Source: CTSoil-075 sp964292325
GTDB lineage: Bacteria > Bacillota > Negativicutes > DSM-13327
Direction: 5' to 3'
NCBI GenBank assembly: GCA_964292325.1
Contig: CAXYVG010000022.1
Location: 1-45,147 of the forward strand
DNA length: 45,147 nt
Positions 1 to 7,617 of this stretch are shown here, piece by piece (position 1 is the stretch's first letter; each line of letters opens with the position of its first letter). The notes under the pieces were generated by a model. It was given only the letters and a program-made list of their open reading frames with translations. It was not told the origin of the DNA and ran no database searches. Both the position numbers and the translations under genes were made by a program.

Positions 1-27
1 TAGTATAATGAAAGCAATAAGGTGGTG

Positions 28-1368
28 ATGAATGTGGATGTTTTTGATAAACTGAAAATTTTGACCGATGCAGCCAAATATGATGTGGCATGTACCTCTA
101 GTGGAGTGAATAAAAAAGCAGTTGTTGGTGGGATTGGTAGTGCCGCAGCCTGCGGAATCTGTCATAGTTTTGCAGCCGACGGGCGTTGCATTTCACTGCT
201 GAAGGTATTAATGACTAATGTTTGTGCTTATGATTGCCAATACTGCATTAACCGTAAGTCAAATGACACGCCACGTGCTTCCTTCACGCCAAGGGAATTA
301 GCAGATCTCACTATCAATTTTTATCGTCGCAATTATATTGAAGGTCTATTCTTAAGTTCTGGTGTACTCAAGAGCCCTGACTATACTTCTGAACAGATGG
401 TTAAGACCTTGCGTATTCTGCGAGAAGAATACCGTTTTTCTGGATATATCCATGCAAAAGCAATTCCTGGCACAGATAGTGCATTGATTGCTGAGCTTGG
501 TATGCTTGCAGACCGTATGAGTGTGAATATTGAATTGCCTTCGCAGAGCAGTTTGCAGATGTTAGCACCCGATAAATCCAAACATTCAATTTTGGCACCT
601 ATGGGATACATAAAAAACCGAATACAAGAAAACTCTACCGATATTATAAAATATCGACATGCCCCCCAATTTGTTCCCGCAGGACAGAGTACACAGATGA
701 TTATAGGGGCCACACCCGATACGGATTTTCAAATTTTGAATCTAACAGAAGGTCTTTATCGAAAATATAAGCTAAAGCGCGTTTTTTTCTCTGCTTATAT
801 GCCTGTGCTTGAAAATACATTGCTTCCTACGCTCGATACAAAACCGCCTCTTTGGCGTGAACATAGACTTTATCAGGCAGATTGGCTACTACGATTTTAT
901 GGATTTGCAGCCAATGAGCTTTTAGATCAGCAGCATCAAAGTTTTAATCCTTATATCGATCCAAAATGCAATTGGGCACTGAATCACATGGATGTTTTTC
1001 CCCTGGATGTAAATCGTGCACCATATCGTGATTTGTTGCGGGTGCCGGGAATTGGCATACAGAGTGCAAAACGGATTGTTACGGCTCGTCGCATGACGAC
1101 GCTTACTTTTGATGGTCTTAAAAAGCTAGGGGTTGTCCTGAAACGGGCGCAATACTTTATTACCTGCGGTGGCAAAGCACTAGATGGATTAAAAATCAAA
1201 CAGGATACGGTACTACGGTCTTTAATGTCTCAAAAGACGTTTGGTATGTATCAGCAGAGTTTTTCGTCACCATCTGCAGCAGAGCAACTGTCTCTTTTTG
1301 AACAGCCACCCATGCTTCCTACTGCGCCAATACAGGAGGGACAGCGATGGCTAACCAGTCCCAACTAA
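28..1368 (+). CDS. Putative DNA modification/repair radical SAM protein (TIGR03916-like)
   Basis: Radical SAM enzyme of the family usually named putative DNA modification/repair radical SAM protein. The cluster motif CAYDCQYC gives three cysteines (about C66, C70, C73) for a SAM-bound 4Fe-4S cluster. Four further cysteines upstream (about 22, 42, 45, 54) could serve a second site. A C-terminal helix-hairpin-helix (VPGIGIQSAKRIV, about residues 340-352) is the non-specific DNA-binding element that supports a nucleic-acid substrate. I start at ATG 28, behind AAGGTGGTG; the frame is open from GTG 22. The 3' end overlaps the next gene by 22 bp, so the two are probably co-translated and act together. 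The chemical reaction is not established. Family call fairly sure; function inferred from domain content and family naming. Confidence 0.85.
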   Translation: MNVDVFDKLKILTDAAKYDVACTSSGVNKKAVVGGIGSAAACGICHSFAADGRCISLLKVLMTNVCAYDCQYCINRKSNDTPRASFTPRELADLTINFYRRNYIEGLFLSSGVLKSPDYTSEQMVKTLRILREEYRFSGYIHAKAIPGTDSALIAELGMLADRMSVNIELPSQSSLQMLAPDKSKHSILAPMGYIKNRIQENSTDIIKYRHAPQFVPAGQSTQMIIGATPDTDFQILNLTEGLYRKYKLKRVFFSAYMPVLENTLLPTLDTKPPLWREHRLYQADWLLRFYGFAANELLDQQHQSFNPYIDPKCNWALNHMDVFPLDVNRAPYRDLLRVPGIGIQSAKRIVTARRMTTLTFDGLKKLGVVLKRAQYFITCGGKALDGLKIKQDTVLRSLMSQKTFGMYQQSFSSPSAAEQLSLFEQPPMLPTAPIQEGQRWLTSPN

Positions 1369-2144
1369 TATATTGTTATGATGGAAGTTTTGAGGGATTG
1401 CTCTGCTGTGTATTTGAAAGTTATGAGCAAAAAGAAATTCCAGTAGAGATTATTTTGCCCGATATACCCCAAATGATGCTTTTTGACGTGAAGCAAATTA
1501 ATACAGATTCTCAAAAAGCCAATCGAGTATTGGCTTCTATTATACCCAAAATGGGCATGGATGCGTTGGATTTTATCAGACATGCTTTTCTCACTTGTTT
1601 TCCGCAAAAGGCATTATTCATCCTGTTATTTTTGCGTATGGGATACCGTTATGGTCCATCCGTTATGAGTATGTTGACGGACTGCGTAGTCGATAAGCTC
1701 GTTAAGGCCGTCAAGCATTTGCAGAATGAAAGTCATTTATTAAAAGGATTTTTGCGTTTTAGTATTGTAAATCAAGCTCTTGTAGCTGAGATAGAACCTC
1801 AAAATTACGTACTTCCGTTGCTTACGACGCATTTTTGCGAACGATATCCAGAAGAACGTTTTTTAATTTATGATAAAACCCATAAGATGGCGCTCGTTTA
1901 TCAGCCTTATCAATCCGCCATTGTTCCGATTGAATCTCTTGAGATGCCGGAACCAGATGAGCAGGAGGAATCCTTTCGAGCGCTATGGCGACTTTTCTAT
2001 CAGACGATTGAAGTAGAAGGGCGTCACAATCCAAAATGTCGTATGAGTCAGATGCCGAAACATTATTGGAAATATATGACTGAGTTTGGCTATGGAACGA
2101 AAAAAGCGGTGCAGCAACTAACGGATGTTACTGCTAAAAAATGA
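1347..2144 (+). CDS. Radical-SAM-linked DNA metabolism protein (TIGR03915-like)
   Basis: A 265-residue protein of the type found next to the radical SAM DNA-repair family, commonly called a probable DNA metabolism protein; in some genomes it is fused to or beside uracil-DNA glycosylase. It starts at ATG 1347 inside the upstream gene, behind GGAGGGACAGCG, and overlaps it by 22 bp. No catalytic motif can be read by eye. The N-terminus begins with an IYCYDGSFEG-type strand typical of the family. It has no signal peptide or membrane segment, so it is likely cytoplasmic. Role in a DNA repair pair is inferred from neighbourhood. The gene ends 10 bp before the stop of the convergent alkylation-repair gene. 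Confidence 0.75.
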   Translation: MANQSQLIYCYDGSFEGLLCCVFESYEQKEIPVEIILPDIPQMMLFDVKQINTDSQKANRVLASIIPKMGMDALDFIRHAFLTCFPQKALFILLFLRMGYRYGPSVMSMLTDCVVDKLVKAVKHLQNESHLLKGFLRFSIVNQALVAEIEPQNYVLPLLTTHFCERYPEERFLIYDKTHKMALVYQPYQSAIVPIESLEMPEPDEQEESFRALWRLFYQTIEVEGRHNPKCRMSQMPKHYWKYMTEFGYGTKKAVQQLTDVTAKK

Positions 2145-2154
2145 GTACCTTTTG

Positions 2155-2838
2155 TTACTTGCGTTTCATTTTGCGTATCATGTTTTTTGTTTCAGGCCCA
2201 ACACGAAGGGATTCTATGATTTTTTGTAGTGCCTTGTTATACGTTACATCATCAAGGGTATTATTTTTTAAATACGCCATAGATTGCTTTGGATATTTGA
2301 TAAAGCAAATGGAAATAGCCCATGCTACTGCCATTTTGACGTAGTAGCCCTCATGTTTTGCGTTATCGAGACATACTAGTATTTGGTCGATATATCGATC
2401 ATCAATATAAAAACTCAATAACATCACGATGCCAAATCGTAGCTCAAATTCTTCTTGTGATTGTAGATAGGGAACCAAAAATTCCCAAACTCGCATCTTA
2501 TGTCTCTTTGTGATTTTCAAGCTATTGCAAAAACTATCGCATACCGCCCAGTTGTCGATTTTTGGCACAAAAGTAGCAGTATGATATAAAATTTCTTCAA
2601 TATCTGCTTTGGCATAGCCAATGACCAAGCCTTGTAACATAATTTCTTCATAATAGCCGTCCTGGGCGGTTGCTAGATAGTCTTGCCAGTTGCCTTTGGC
2701 AATCTCCTTCGCAAGGCTACGCAGATTGGGAAGTCGTACGCCCAAGATGTGATCGGTACCGGGCACCAGTTTCCTGTGAAACTCTTGATATTTTGGATCT
2801 GCTAAGGCAATAATACGTTCTCTTACTGTTCTTTCCAT
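2155..2838 (-). CDS. DNA alkylation repair protein, AlkD-like HEAT-repeat glycosylase
   Basis: Predicted DNA glycosylase of the AlkD/HEAT-like family, removing alkylated bases (3-methyladenine or 7-methylguanine types in characterised members). The motif DNWAVCD carries the Trp and Asp (about W97 and D101) corresponding to the catalytic pocket of AlkD. The length of about 227 residues and the alpha-helical repeat character fit. The start at 2838 is preferred over the upstream in-frame ATG at 2856 because a perfect AGGAGG lies just before ATGGAAAGA; the upstream ATG would put that site inside the gene. Convergent with the radical SAM pair, giving a small DNA-repair neighbourhood. Confidence 0.85.
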   Translation of the reverse strand: MERTVRERIIALADPKYQEFHRKLVPGTDHILGVRLPNLRSLAKEIAKGNWQDYLATAQDGYYEEIMLQGLVIGYAKADIEEILYHTATFVPKIDNWAVCDSFCNSLKITKRHKMRVWEFLVPYLQSQEEFELRFGIVMLLSFYIDDRYIDQILVCLDNAKHEGYYVKMAVAWAISICFIKYPKQSMAYLKNNTLDDVTYNKALQKIIESLRVGPETKNMIRKMKRK

Positions 2839-3266
2839 AAATCCTCCTGATCCCATTGCAATATAACGCTAAAATAAATAGTTACTAAGTCTGTGGTTAT
2901 GGTATTAGTATATAGATATTATAATAGTATCATAAACTATATAGGATGTAGTAAAAATACAATTTATTTTAGAGTGACGTAGGAATTTAAAAGGAATTTA
3001 AGATTTATTGTCGAAAATACATAAAATTACATGGAAAAGAGAAAAGAAAAAGTAATCGAAATGGATTAAAATGCATATAGAAGTAATTGCAGTGGATCGA
3101 TTTTATGGAATGTATTAATAAGTTACTAAGACCCAATGTGTTAGATAACATTGGGTTCCTCTTTTACTAATTTTGATAGGACTTTTATACTAATAGATGG
3201 TAATATAGTCCTATCAATGGCTTATGAAATCCGAAACAATACAGAGGGTCATGGGGGATGAATGTT
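2839..3266. other. Gene-free stretch with two hairpins
   Basis: About 430 AT-rich bases between the AlkD-like gene and the diguanylate cyclase. I see no credible coding frame. Two inverted repeats stand out. ACCCAATGT at 3131-3139 pairs with ACATTGGGT at 3148-3156 and is followed by TCCTCTTTT, a terminator-like structure with no plus-strand gene in front of it. GATAGGACT at 3175-3183 pairs with AGTCCTATC at 3207-3215 in the leader of the next gene. The first could end an unannotated small RNA; the second could be a leader structure. Confidence 0.5.
3131..3166 (+). terminator. Terminator-like hairpin without an upstream gene
   Basis: Nine-base stem ACCCAATGT/ACATTGGGT with an 8-nt loop, followed by a CCTCTTTT tract. 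Since the gene upstream is on the other strand, this would end a short plus-strand transcript from the AT-rich stretch 2900-3130, or act bidirectionally. The T tract is interrupted, so efficiency is uncertain. Confidence 0.5.
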
Positions 3267-3944
3267 ATGCGGAATTTACTGATCTTTAAATATGCTTCGT
3301 GGATCGGTGCATTGATTGGCGGCATAATAGGGAGTGGCATTTATATAGCTTATAAATATTGGACGCCGGTCCATTCGGCTTTTTCATATATACTGCTATT
3401 GTTTACTGTTATTCTCATTTTTATTGGCTTTTATAGTGGTAAGCTGATACATAAATTACATGGTAGGGCTACTCGAGATCAATTAACACATCTCTTAAAT
3501 CGAAGACATTTTTATGCAAAAATAAAGAAAGAACTTAGGATTTTAAAGCGTACGAAAACGTCACTTTGTTTAGCACTGATTGATATTGATGATTTTAAGA
3601 ATGTCAATGATACTTCTGGTCATAGTGCAGGAGATGAAGTATTGAGAGAGGTTGCAAGTATTTTAGAGAGAAATACGCGTGAAATTGACACTGTGATTCG
3701 CTGGGGTGGCGACGAGTTTGTTATTATATTTCCTAAGATAGATCTAGCGGGTGCATCTATCATTGCAGAAAGACTAAGGGCAGAGGTTGAAAAAAATTGC
3801 AAGTGTAGCGAAACTACCATTAGTGTTGGTATTTTATTAGTAGAGTCTGAAATGGAAGTCTCGCAGATTGTTACGTTAGTAGATAAAGCGTTATATAGAG
3901 CAAAGAATACAAAAAATCTAGTCGTTTCTACGACATGTTCCTAA
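3267..3944 (+). CDS. Membrane-anchored diguanylate cyclase (GGDEF domain)
   Basis: Makes c-di-GMP from two GTP. Two N-terminal membrane segments (about residues 9-30 and 39-58, rich in G/I/L/F) are followed by a GGDEF domain. The active-site motif GGDEF is intact (about 147-151 from this start), and an RxxD inhibitory site (REID) lies exactly five residues before it, so product feedback is expected. The DxxD-type metal/GTP loop IDIDDFKNVND is present. No extracellular sensor domain of any size is visible. Two starts are possible: ATG 3258, which abuts the GGGGG tract, and ATG 3267, which has better spacing and is preferred. Monocistronic; the pyr promoter follows. A c-di-GMP riboswitch occurs later in the same window, upstream of a chemotaxis receptor. 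Confidence 0.9.
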   Translation: MRNLLIFKYASWIGALIGGIIGSGIYIAYKYWTPVHSAFSYILLLFTVILIFIGFYSGKLIHKLHGRATRDQLTHLLNRRHFYAKIKKELRILKRTKTSLCLALIDIDDFKNVNDTSGHSAGDEVLREVASILERNTREIDTVIRWGGDEFVIIFPKIDLAGASIIAERLRAEVEKNCKCSETTISVGILLVESEMEVSQIVTLVDKALYRAKNTKNLVVSTTCS

Positions 3945-3975
3945 GTAGTTTTTTACGCTTATTTGTAAAATAAGA

Positions 3976-4005
3976 TTGACAAATGATAGTGATATTTGGT
4001 ATCCT
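3976..4005 (+). promoter_or_regulatory. Promoter of the pyr operon
   Basis: TTGACA at 3976-3981 and TATCCT at 4000-4005 with an 18-base spacer. This would start transcription at about 4012, just before the PyrR-type leader, exactly where an attenuated pyr transcript should begin. Confidence 0.7.
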
Positions 4006-4011
4006 ATATCT

Positions 4012-4123
4012 AATAACATACAGCCTTTAAACTAGTCCTGTGAGGCTAGCAAGGAGATAGTAGTTAAGTATAGTGTATTATGCATGCCTTCTTGCGCCTA
4101 ACAGGTCAAGAAGGCATTTTTTG
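4012..4123 (+). promoter_or_regulatory. PyrR-type attenuator (PyrR-binding RNA plus terminator)
   Basis: The leader contains the PyrR anti-antiterminator signature: CCTTTAA at 4024-4030, then AGTCCTGTGAGGCT and AGCAAGGAG through about 4056. In the family, PyrR bound to UMP/UTP holds this fold and allows the downstream terminator to form. The terminator is an 11-bp perfect stem, ATGCCTTCTTG at 4084-4094 with CAAGAAGGCAT at 4107-4117, whose loop carries a further CCT/AGG pairing, followed by TTTTTT. pyrR itself is not in the window, so the regulator must act in trans from elsewhere. About 200 nt separate the terminator from pyrB. Confidence 0.88.
4084..4122 (+). terminator. Regulated terminator of the pyr leader
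   Basis: Perfect 11-bp G+C-containing stem with an inner 3-bp extension, followed by a run of T from 4117. It is the expression platform of the PyrR leader: folded when pyrimidines are plentiful, disrupted when they are scarce. Confidence 0.85.
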
Positions 4124-4324
4124 TATATTTGAACTAGAAAAAGTGATATTTTGGTCGTAAGGATTGGTAATTGTATTCTGAATCTGATAGTATAGATATA
4201 ATAAAAAAAATAGGAATAGTAAACAGAAAAAAATCTAGTTCTTTGAAAAACTTAAATGTTGCAAAGTGTACCCAATATCCCTTGTCTGCCTAATTGGCAG
4301 TTTTATTTATGAGGAGGAGTGAGT
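4124..4324 (+). promoter_or_regulatory. Long spacer between pyr attenuator and pyrB, with a second small hairpin
   Basis: About 200 bases that look non-coding. A TATAAT at 4197-4202 has no good -35 partner, so a second PyrR-independent promoter is only a possibility. CTGCC at 4286-4290 and GGCAG at 4296-4300 form a 5-bp stem followed by TTTTATTT, about 10 bases before the pyrB ribosome binding site; it may be a weak terminator or a translational structure. CTTTG/CAAAG at about 4241-4266 could also pair. Confidence 0.35.
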
Positions 4325-5281
4325 ATGAGTAAACGTCTGATCTCATTACGAGGAAAAGATATATTAGGTCTTGAAACCATGACAGTGCCAGAAATCGAGT
4401 TAATTTTAAAAACAGCGGAAGAAATGAAAGCCGTAATTGATCGTGATATAAAGAAGGTACCAACGCTGCGTGGCAAGTCGATTGTGAATTTGTTTTTTGA
4501 AGCCAGTACTCGAACGCGCACATCTTTTGAACTGGCAGGTAAATATTTAGGGGCTGATGTAGTCAATATTGCTGCGAGTGCAAGTAGTGTTACGAAAGGC
4601 GAAAGTCTACGTGATACCTTATATACGGTAGAAGCAATGGGTGTGGATGTGATTGTTATGCGTCACTCTGCTGAAGGGGCAGCGCAGTATGCTGCGAATG
4701 TTTCGAAACCTGTGATTGTCAATGCTGGTGATGGAGCTCATGAGCATCCAACACAAGGCTTACTTGATATGTTTAGTATAAAAGAGAAAAAAGGAAATTT
4801 AGCAGGTCTAAAAATCGCGATTGTCGGTGATATTTTCCATAGCCGAGTTGCAAGATCTGATATATGGGGTCTTGCCAAAATGGGCGCAGAAGTGCATTTA
4901 GCAGGACCCAAAACTTTGATGCCAAAAGATATTGAGCAAGCTGGGGTATATGTACACCATAAAGTCGAAGACGCATTAGAAGGAGCCGATGTTGTCAATG
5001 TGCTGCGGATTCAACGTGAACGGCAACATAAGGGATTATTTCCATCTGCAAGAGAATATGCCCGGATTTTTGGTATCAATCAAACTCGCTTAAACTTGGC
5101 AAAGCCAGATGCACTGATCATGCATCCAGGTCCGATGAATCGTGGACTTGAAATTTCTCCAGATATAGCCTATGGCGATCAGTCTGTTATCCAAGAACAA
5201 GTAAAAAATGGACTAGCAGTGAGAATGGCAGTACTCTTTTTGGTACTGATGGGAGGTAAAGACATTGAAACTACTGCTTAA
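4325..5281 (+). CDS. pyrB: Aspartate carbamoyltransferase catalytic subunit
   Basis: Condenses carbamoyl phosphate and aspartate to carbamoyl-aspartate, the committed step of UMP synthesis. The carbamoyl-phosphate loop FEASTRTRTSFE (STRT at about 61-64), the HPTQ motif and the MHPGPMNRG C-terminal motif are all present. The length of 318 residues is normal for PyrB. Start ATG 4325 is chosen because GGAGGAG ends 6-7 bases upstream; GTG 4319 overlaps that site. No pyrI regulatory subunit gene follows, as usual in Firmicutes. First gene of the operon; its end overlaps pyrC by 17 bp. Confidence 0.97.
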   Translation: MSKRLISLRGKDILGLETMTVPEIELILKTAEEMKAVIDRDIKKVPTLRGKSIVNLFFEASTRTRTSFELAGKYLGADVVNIAASASSVTKGESLRDTLYTVEAMGVDVIVMRHSAEGAAQYAANVSKPVIVNAGDGAHEHPTQGLLDMFSIKEKKGNLAGLKIAIVGDIFHSRVARSDIWGLAKMGAEVHLAGPKTLMPKDIEQAGVYVHHKVEDALEGADVVNVLRIQRERQHKGLFPSAREYARIFGINQTRLNLAKPDALIMHPGPMNRGLEISPDIAYGDQSVIQEQVKNGLAVRMAVLFLVLMGGKDIETTA

Positions 5282-6554
5282 AGGTGGAAGAATTGTCAAT
5301 CCAGCAGAGGCTTATGATCAGATAGCCGATATAATGATTGAAAATGACCGAATTATTGAGATTGGTAAAGAGTTAAATGCGGCGGGAGCAGAAGTGTTTG
5401 ATGCCCAAGGATTAGTGGTTGCTCCCGGACTTATCGATATGCATGTACATTTGCGTGAACCAGGTCTTGAAGCAAAGGAAGATATTGCATCAGGAACAAG
5501 AGCGGCAGCGGCTGGTGGTTTCACAACGATTGCTTGTATGCCAAATACCAAGCCGACAGTGGATAGTGCCATTATTGTATCTGGGATCGTAGCGCGTGCT
5601 CAGGCAGAAGGCGTTGTGAATGTGAAGGTAATTGGGGCACTAAGTAAAGGGCAAGAAGGCAAAGAGTTATCAGAGATCGGTGATATGATACTTAGTGGAG
5701 CCGTTGCTATTTCGGATGATGGTAGTTCGTTAGATAATAATTTACTATTAAAGACGGGTATGGAATATACCAGTATGTTTGATTGCCCAGTCATAACACA
5801 TGCGGAAGATGGATCATTAGTAGAAGACGGGGTTATGCATGAAGGCGCTGTATCGGCAATGCTTGGTATGAAAGGGAGACCGGCGGTTGCTGAAGATATT
5901 GCGGTAGCTCGTGATATTATGCTTGCTGAATATACAGATTCTCGGCTGCATATTGCCCATGTTAGTAGCAAAGGGGCCGTCGAGCTAATTCGCCAAGCAA
6001 AAAAAAGAGGCATTAAAGTGACAGCAGAAGCTACGCCTCATCATCTTACCTTAACGGATGAGGCAGTCAAAACGTTTGATACATCAACAAAAGTCAATCC
6101 GCCACTTCGCTCGGCAGATCATGTTGCCGCAGTGGTAGAGGGACTTCATGATGGCACATTAGATGCAATTGCTACGGATCATGCACCACATGCATTTGAA
6201 GAAAAAGACATGGAATATAAACAAGCTCCTTCTGGATTTACTGGTATGGAGACGGCTTTAGGTGTGATTTTAACAGAGCTTTATCATACAGGTAAATTTA
6301 CGCTGCTAGAAATTATTGAACGTATGTCGACAGCACCCGCTACGATCTTAGGTCTTTCAGCTGGAGTACTTAAAGTGGGCGAGGTTGCTGATATTACGAT
6401 ATTTGATACTGATTTAGAATGGGTTGTAGATAGCAAACAGTTTTATACAAAAGGCAAACATACTCCATTTGACAAGAAAACGCTAAAAGGGAAAGCGGTA
6501 GCGACGATTGTTAATGGTAAATTTGTTATGCAAAAGGGTGAGGTGTGTAAATGA
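5265..6554 (+). CDS. pyrC: Dihydroorotase
   Basis: Cyclises carbamoyl-aspartate to dihydroorotate. An amidohydrolase-fold protein with the metal ligands HVHLREPG (H60, H62) and the catalytic TDHAPH motif near residue 305. 429 residues, typical of the class I long form. It uses a TTG start at 5265, placed 8 bases after GGGAGG and inside the end of pyrB, so translation is coupled. The stop overlaps the carA start as ATGA. Confidence 0.97.
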   Translation: MKLLLKGGRIVNPAEAYDQIADIMIENDRIIEIGKELNAAGAEVFDAQGLVVAPGLIDMHVHLREPGLEAKEDIASGTRAAAAGGFTTIACMPNTKPTVDSAIIVSGIVARAQAEGVVNVKVIGALSKGQEGKELSEIGDMILSGAVAISDDGSSLDNNLLLKTGMEYTSMFDCPVITHAEDGSLVEDGVMHEGAVSAMLGMKGRPAVAEDIAVARDIMLAEYTDSRLHIAHVSSKGAVELIRQAKKRGIKVTAEATPHHLTLTDEAVKTFDTSTKVNPPLRSADHVAAVVEGLHDGTLDAIATDHAPHAFEEKDMEYKQAPSGFTGMETALGVILTELYHTGKFTLLEIIERMSTAPATILGLSAGVLKVGEVADITIFDTDLEWVVDSKQFYTKGKHTPFDKKTLKGKAVATIVNGKFVMQKGEVCK

Positions 6555-7615
6555 AAGGCAAATTAATATTAGAAGATGGTAGCGTATTTTATGGAGAATT
6601 AATTGCAGATAAAAGTGTGGTTGGAGAGGTTGTCTTCAATACAGGTATGACTGGATATCAAGAAATATTGACAGATCCATCCTACTGTGGACAGATTGTT
6701 ACCTTGACGTATCCTTTGGTTGGTAACTATGGTGTAGCGGAGATGTTTGAACAGTCTCGTCAGTCTTTTGTTCGGGGGTTCATTATTAGTGAACTTTGCG
6801 AAGAACCAAGTAATTGGCAATTGCAAAATACATTAAGAGATTATTTGACGAAGAACAACATTCAGTGTATACATGGTGTTGATACCAGAGCCATTACAAG
6901 ACATATTCGTGCACAAGGTACGATGAAAGGCGTAATTGTTGCTGCTGAAATCAGTGATGAAGAAGCTAAAAAATATTTCGCTAGTGCGCCTGTTAACGGA
7001 GAAGTAAAAGAAGTAACGACTCCAGAGGTTTATCGTATGGAAAATGATGGTCCTCATGTAGTCGTGATGGATTTTGGTATCAAACGTAATATATTAAACT
7101 CTCTGCACAAACTGGGTTGTTCGTTAACCGTAGTTCCTGCAGATATGGGAGCCCAGAAAATTTTGGCGTTAAAACCAGATGGTATTTTCTTGTCAAATGG
7201 TCCTGGAGATCCCAAAGATGTATCGTATGCAATTGAGACGATCAAAGAACTAATTGGCAAGAAACCAATATTTGGGATCTGCCTAGGGCATCAATTGTTA
7301 GCGTTGGCACTCGGTGCAGATACGTATAAATTAAAGTTTGGTCATCGTGGTTCTAATCAACCTGTTAAGAATCTAGCAACAGGGCGGGTGCATATTACTT
7401 CACAAAATCATGGCTATGCAGTGGATGACGCTTCTCTTGCCAATCTCGATCTAGTGATTAGTCATCGGGCAGTCAATGATCAGACTGTTGAAGGGGTACG
7501 TCATAAAACGTTACCAATTTTCTCCGTTCAGTACCATCCAGAAGCGTCACCAGGACCAGATGATAGCACCTATCTATTTGATGAATTTATGGCGCTGCTC
7601 ACGAAAGGGGTATAA
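6551..7615 (+). CDS. carA: Carbamoyl-phosphate synthase, small (glutaminase) subunit
   Basis: Hydrolyses glutamine and passes ammonia to the large subunit. The N-terminal CarA domain is followed by a class I glutamine amidotransferase domain with nucleophile C244 in GICLGHQ and the HPE dyad (H329, E331). 354 residues, full length. The ATGA overlap with pyrC and 2-bp gap to carB indicate tight coupling. It lies inside the pyr operon and no arginine genes are near, so it is likely the pyrimidine-controlled enzyme (pyrAA in Bacillus nomenclature), though it may also serve arginine synthesis. Confidence 0.97.
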   Translation: MKGKLILEDGSVFYGELIADKSVVGEVVFNTGMTGYQEILTDPSYCGQIVTLTYPLVGNYGVAEMFEQSRQSFVRGFIISELCEEPSNWQLQNTLRDYLTKNNIQCIHGVDTRAITRHIRAQGTMKGVIVAAEISDEEAKKYFASAPVNGEVKEVTTPEVYRMENDGPHVVVMDFGIKRNILNSLHKLGCSLTVVPADMGAQKILALKPDGIFLSNGPGDPKDVSYAIETIKELIGKKPIFGICLGHQLLALALGADTYKLKFGHRGSNQPVKNLATGRVHITSQNHGYAVDDASLANLDLVISHRAVNDQTVEGVRHKTLPIFSVQYHPEASPGPDDSTYLFDEFMALLTKGV

Positions 7616-7617
7616 TT

